In this document: piece by piece, positions 18,029 through 21,937 of the stretch | How the letters are laid out: every line of letters begins with the position of its first letter | Position numbering within the stretch: the stretch's first letter is position 1 | Source of the DNA: Trichomonas tenax | Taxonomy: Eukaryota > Parabasalia > Trichomonadida > Trichomonadidae | Length of the DNA: 21,937 nt | Direction: 5' to 3' | NCBI GenBank assembly: GCA_023091735.1 | Contig: JALKBU010000879.1 | Location: 1 to 21,937, forward strand | Program-made: the position numbers and the translations under genes | The notes under the pieces: model-generated | Told to the model about the DNA's origin: nothing | The model's database searches: none | The model's input: the letters and a program-made list of their open reading frames with translations, nothing else

Positions 18029-20464
18029 ATGGGTCAAAACATTCCCAAGGATATTTTTACCCTTGCAAAGATTTTCCCTTACTTAGTCCGGAAGATCAGC
18101 GAATTCAACTTCGATTACGAGATTGGATCCGGCGGCTACGGCGTTGTTCATCACGGCACAGATTCTGTGTCAGGGAAAGAAGTTGCGATAAAACAATTGA
18201 AGCGAGAGCGCCTGAAAGAGGTCTTGGAGCAGAAATACGTCCAAGAAGTCTTCGCTACCGCTTCTTGTAGGTCAAGATTCACAACAAAACTTGTGGGCTT
18301 TACTATCGAAGAACCTTACTCTATAATTGCAGAATTCCAACCAAAAAGCACTCTCAACAAAATACTCTTCCACAAAGATCACATTTCGCGTAAAATTTTA
18401 ACAACTATCGCGCTTGGAGTTTCTTTGGGCTTAGCATACACGAGCTCGATCGGCCTCATACACCGCGATATAAAGGCATCTAATATATTGCTGAATGACC
18501 AATATTTGCCATGCATCTGTGATTTCGGAATCGCTCAGTTCATGAACACAGGTCACGCGCAACCGGCTGGAACGCCGATGTACATGGCACCGGAAGTTTT
18601 CGGAAATACCGGATATGATACTTCTGTTGACATTTTCTCATTCGGTATGCTTTTGTACGAGATGTCAGAGCGACATATCGCTTATAACCGCTACACAAAA
18701 GATGAATTATCTCATCTTGCACAGAACAGGAATGTTTATCCTGAATTTTCCTCTAGAACGCCAATAGAGCTCCAGAATCTCATTGTTAGATGCTGGGGGC
18801 TTCCAAATCAGCGTCCTACAGCTGAAGAAATCTACAATCTCTTTGCAAGCGGCCAAGTTAAATTTGCAAACTTTGATATTCAAAAGATTCCACACATCAT
18901 ACAGACTTTAGGAATGGCACAGCAAGAATATAACCAACAGCTGGCGATCCAGTTGACACCACACGTCAATATTGAAGAAGAAGAAAAAAGAATTAGAAGA
19001 AGAAGAGAAAGCAATGCAGCATACACAGAACCGATGGTTGTAGACAGAAATGCAGTTAACTGGGCTGCCCTCACAAATGTGTTCGATCCATCTTTTGTTC
19101 AGAATTTCAAGAAACAAATTCCGAAAATTAGAACACAACATCACGAGAAACTTTTCAATTTGACATCAAAAGTCTTCGCTGAAGGATCTCCTGAACTTAT
19201 TGAAGCAACATTGAAATGCTATCGCGATTTAATTATTCAAAATATCGCTTTTGTTGATACATGTTATTATGGACAACTTATTCCGAGGTTACCAAGCCAG
19301 ACAGATAACCAGATCAACATTTCACTTGATATTCTCGCTTTAATTTTCCAATTCAAACCTGAAACTGTTAATCAAGACTTAGAACAGCTTCTTTTGTACT
19401 ATGTTCAGGTTAAACCAGCTGAAATGATACTTCTTGCTTCCCATTACATCAAGAGGATCAATGATTCGCGATCAACAATGATTTTAGATCTTTTTTTGAG
19501 AAATTCACACATCTACATGAACATAGACAGCGGATATTACTTCCTCTGCTTGTTCTACGATGTAATTCAAAAGAATCAAACATATTGCAACGAAAGAATG
19601 CAATATATTCGTCCTGTTGTTGCTCAGTTCACGAAATCCACTTCTTCGAAGAGTGCTGCAATGGCTTATAGAATGATCACTTATTTTAAGCCACAAATCG
19701 ATGAAATTAATTTTGTTTCAGTTCTCGAGCAGTTGGATGATGAAGTTATACTTCCAGATCTCATGAAAGCATTGCTATATGCTGAGTTACCCAATTCCAG
19801 GCGTCTCTGCTCCAAATTACTCAAACTTGCGAAGTTTTCGCAAATTGGATTTGATGTCGTTTGCCAATTCCTTTCTAAGAGTCCAGCACACATGAAAACA
19901 GTTGCTTCTGACCCAACATGGTATGCTTTCGATGGAATGCCAACACCAGAGCACTTATTCCAGATTTTAGTGTTCCTTTATACAGTTCCAGAAGTAAAAG
20001 AAATCGTCATGAATTCTCCAAACTTCTCGACACTGCTTCTGAGAATATGCAGATCCTGCAACATGCAGGTCCTCGGATTCATCACCAGCCTCATCAGGAG
20101 ATCGAATCCAAGCGCCAAACTCTTCCAAGAACTCGACAGAGTTGGACTTCTCGAAGTTTTCTTCCAGCGAACTGCAGAGAGCCAGGACGACACAGCGATA
20201 TACTACTCCATCACTCTCGCTAGTAACATTGCAAGCTTATGCTTCGTTCCATCTTTGATCCCTGAGATCGGAAGAATGAAAGAATTCATGTCAAACAACG
20301 GAAGTCTTTTGTCCCACATTATATCACTAATGTCGCTCTTCTCACAGCTGAAGGAGTGCAGACCGCACCTCACAGATCTCGTTCCATACTTCACACAGCT
20401 TATGGGATACGAAGATTTCTCACAGCTTGCACAAACATTCTTGAAGAACGTCAAGTCTGCTTAA
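18029..20464 (+). CDS. TKL-like Ser/Thr protein kinase with long helical C-terminal region
   Basis: 811 residues. The kinase domain covers about 26-275 and has every key residue: glycine loop GSGGYG (33-38), VAIKQL with Lys55, candidate helix-C Glu73, HRDIKASN (145-152), DFG (165-167) and APE (187-189). The closest style is the TKL group greatly expanded in trichomonads, and it should be active. It is followed by a charged run of Glu then Arg at about 313-325 and then about 480 residues of helix-rich sequence with no recognised domain, resembling armadillo/HEAT repeats. Gly2 is present, but Pro6 makes N-myristoylation unlikely. The ATG is set by a TGTCACTTTTT element upstream; an ATG at 18001 opens only another, short frame. 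Substrates and pathway cannot be read from sequence. It ends in TAA, with a TAAATAAA string about 15 bases later. Confidence 0.93.
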   Translation: MGQNIPKDIFTLAKIFPYLVRKISEFNFDYEIGSGGYGVVHHGTDSVSGKEVAIKQLKRERLKEVLEQKYVQEVFATASCRSRFTTKLVGFTIEEPYSIIAEFQPKSTLNKILFHKDHISRKILTTIALGVSLGLAYTSSIGLIHRDIKASNILLNDQYLPCICDFGIAQFMNTGHAQPAGTPMYMAPEVFGNTGYDTSVDIFSFGMLLYEMSERHIAYNRYTKDELSHLAQNRNVYPEFSSRTPIELQNLIVRCWGLPNQRPTAEEIYNLFASGQVKFANFDIQKIPHIIQTLGMAQQEYNQQLAIQLTPHVNIEEEEKRIRRRRESNAAYTEPMVVDRNAVNWAALTNVFDPSFVQNFKKQIPKIRTQHHEKLFNLTSKVFAEGSPELIEATLKCYRDLIIQNIAFVDTCYYGQLIPRLPSQTDNQINISLDILALIFQFKPETVNQDLEQLLLYYVQVKPAEMILLASHYIKRINDSRSTMILDLFLRNSHIYMNIDSGYYFLCLFYDVIQKNQTYCNERMQYIRPVVAQFTKSTSSKSAAMAYRMITYFKPQIDEINFVSVLEQLDDEVILPDLMKALLYAELPNSRRLCSKLLKLAKFSQIGFDVVCQFLSKSPAHMKTVASDPTWYAFDGMPTPEHLFQILVFLYTVPEVKEIVMNSPNFSTLLLRICRSCNMQVLGFITSLIRRSNPSAKLFQELDRVGLLEVFFQRTAESQDDTAIYYSITLASNIASLCFVPSLIPEIGRMKEFMSNNGSLLSHIISLMSLFSQLKECRPHLTDLVPYFTQLMGYEDFSQLAQTFLKNVKSA

Positions 20465-20716
20465 TTATGTTATTTTATAAATAAAGTTGCGTTTATATTC
20501 ATCCCTAGTCAAATTCTCGTGTGTTTTCTTCTTTTTTCCAGAAATATAAAATTATATTTAACACAAAAAATGGTTTTGAACAAAAATAACAATATAAAAA
20601 TATAGACTTAGTTATATATAGTCTATTGTAAATGTGATATAGGTGTGATGTTGATGGAATTGTGGAGAAAAAGTGGAAATAAGATATTTGAAGTGTCAGT
20701 TTTTATGTCAAAATTA

Positions 20717-20727
20717 GAAAAGTGACA
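20717..20727 (+). promoter_or_regulatory. GAAAAGTGACA start-site element of the RRM gene
   Basis: This copy ends 4 bases before ATG 20732. Partial copies (AGTGTCAG near 20694 and ATGTCAAAA near 20705) lie just upstream. Confidence 0.45.
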
Positions 20728-20731
20728 TAAT

Positions 20732-21166
20732 ATGAGTGAGCAGAGAGACAGAGACGGCCAAGAAAGGAAGCGTACTACACAAGTATCCTTTGACCCACGT
20801 GATGATCTCGTTCTCGCGAAGAAAAATTTCAAGATTTACTGCGGAAATATTCGATTTAGCATGAATGAAGAAGACATTAGACCGATTTTCGCAACATACG
20901 GAAAAGTAATCTCTGTGATTATTCCAATCCAAAAGAATGGAACGAAACCAGGCTTTTGCTACGTTTTGATGTCGAATGAAGCTGAAGGAAGGGCTGCAAT
21001 TCAGTCGTTGAACGGCAAAGAAATCAATGGAAGAAATCTTCGCGTTGAAGAATATAAACCAATATCAGAACGTCCGAGAAGAGAAGAACCAAGACAAGAC
21101 TTCGATGGACAGCCGAAACCAGAGGATGACCCAAGAATGAGACAAGATGCAAGGTACGACTATTAA
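20732..21166 (+). CDS. Small RNA-binding protein with one RRM
   Basis: 144 residues. A charged N-terminus (1-32, Arg/Asp/Glu-rich) leads into one RNA recognition motif at about 33-108. RNP2 is IYCGNI (35-40) and RNP1 is around KPGFCYVLM (72-80), keeping the RNA-stacking aromatics Tyr36, Phe75 and Tyr77 but with Cys76 in place of Gly/Ala and Met80 in place of the final aromatic. The C-terminal 35 residues are rich in Arg, Glu, Pro and Asp and look disordered. GFCYV and the RQDFD-containing tail recall cap-binding subunit CBP20, but the CBP20 Trp-Asp region after the RRM is missing, so I do not assign it. Probable role is mRNA binding or processing in nucleus or cytoplasm. It ends in TAA and is preceded by a GTGACA element. 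Confidence 0.9.
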   Translation: MSEQRDRDGQERKRTTQVSFDPRDDLVLAKKNFKIYCGNIRFSMNEEDIRPIFATYGKVISVIIPIQKNGTKPGFCYVLMSNEAEGRAAIQSLNGKEINGRNLRVEEYKPISERPRREEPRQDFDGQPKPEDDPRMRQDARYDY

Positions 21167-21937
21167 TATGTTTCCCTTCTATCTTCAATGATGGCAATTT
21201 CTGATATATAAATTTTGTTTTTTTCTCCGAAATACAACTAGTAATATACATAAACCAACATAAAAATCTTAACATTTAGATATTGGCCATCATCTCATAT
21301 TATTTATCTGGAAATCACAAATATCTTGTGATCTGATGCTATTTCAACCATAATAATTTAATTTTCATCATGAAATCACACAATTGAGTTAAATGATTGA
21401 TAATATATAATGAATGCAAAAGATATTTTGAAAATAAATTTATCATCAACAGAGCTTCAAACAACAATGAACACTTTTAAATGCCCCAATAGATGAAGCA
21501 AATTACATTGTATTTCTATATTAAAACATGAAGATTCATAGATAATCATTTGATATTTCAAATAAAGAATGCAATCTCTGCAATATAACAATCGACAATA
21601 GTTTTCAATTCAAATATATGCATCTCACATAAAAGTTTTGGGTACACTTTTTTCTTTCCAGAACTGGCCCAGACGGTTATTTTACATCGATATTGAATTG
21701 AAAATGATCGTTCTGGCAAGGTCTAAAGGAGGGGGATGCTGACGATTATTTTTAAACGTAAGTTCATTGTAACTTGCTACACCATCATTTTCTGCTGTAG
21801 CTCACCTAATATAAAATGATGGGCAGTAACTTTGCAGTCAGCCTGCATACACTGCATGCAACAGTTTCACACGTCACATTCCACGAATAAGATATCTTCG
21901 AAAAAAAGTAGTTTGAACACAAAATTCAATCTAAACC
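21167..21937. other. AT-rich 3' spacer ending in a hairpin-rich stretch
   Basis: No gene is supported in these 771 bases. The first about 480 are AT-rich. From about 21650 G+C rises and inverted repeats accumulate: CCAGAAC 21658-21664 with GTTCTGG 21710-21716; a 10-bp perfect hairpin CCATCATTTT 21782-21791 with AAAATGATGG 21813-21822; and TGCAGT 21833-21838 with ACTGCA 21851-21856. This may be a structured RNA gene or the upstream region of a gene beyond the window. No tRNA, snRNA or rRNA signature is recognised. Confidence 0.4.

Overview
The window looks like nuclear DNA of a parabasalid protist, most plausibly Tritrichomonas or a close trichomonad relative. The grounds are: short AT-rich spacers between compact uninterrupted genes, no recognisable spliceosomal introns, all ten intact reading frames ending in TAA (four of them as TAAA, the trichomonad-type poly(A) signal overlapping the stop), start codons preceded within about 10-30 nt by a short initiator-like element, and a strong C-ending codon preference in the actin and eIF2-gamma genes. 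The genus is an inference from style and was not checked by alignment.

Layout. 1-363: AT-rich spacer with a cluster of AAAGTGAC-like elements. 364-3147 (+): a long helical-protein gene broken by several stops and frame changes (pseudogene). 3381-4727 (+): translation factor eIF2-gamma. 4728-6468: gene-poor spacer with a G+C-rich, dyad-rich island at 5491-5613. 6469-8270 (+): one apparent 600-residue protein split into two overlapping frames at a T7 slippery-type heptamer. 8619-9761 (+): secreted/type I membrane protein with a Lys/Glu-rich luminal part. 10528-10049 (-): GINS replication subunit resembling Psf3, with E2F-like sites upstream. 10577-11882: spacer with a two-step hairpin. 11883-13622 (+): leucine-rich repeats fused to an ADP-ribosylglycohydrolase-like domain with altered metal-site residues. 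14445-13744 (-): shugoshin-like cohesion protector, divergent from actin. 15229-16359 (+): actin with a divergent D-loop. 16579-17556 (+): ALG5-type dolichyl-phosphate beta-glucosyltransferase. 18029-20464 (+): TKL-like protein kinase with a long helical tail. 20732-21166 (+): small RRM protein. 21167-21937: spacer ending in a hairpin-rich stretch.

The genes are unrelated housekeeping and accessory genes, each apparently with its own promoter; there is no operon logic. Two chromosome-cycle genes (GINS Psf3-like and shugoshin-like) lie about 3 kb apart but are separated by an unrelated gene. The best leads are the possible -1 frameshift gene, the shugoshin candidate, the E2F-like sites at the GINS gene, the LRR/ADP-ribosylglycohydrolase fusion, and the recurrent GTGACA/TGTCAC start-site element. 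I saw no mobile element, CRISPR array, tRNA or rRNA that I can support.
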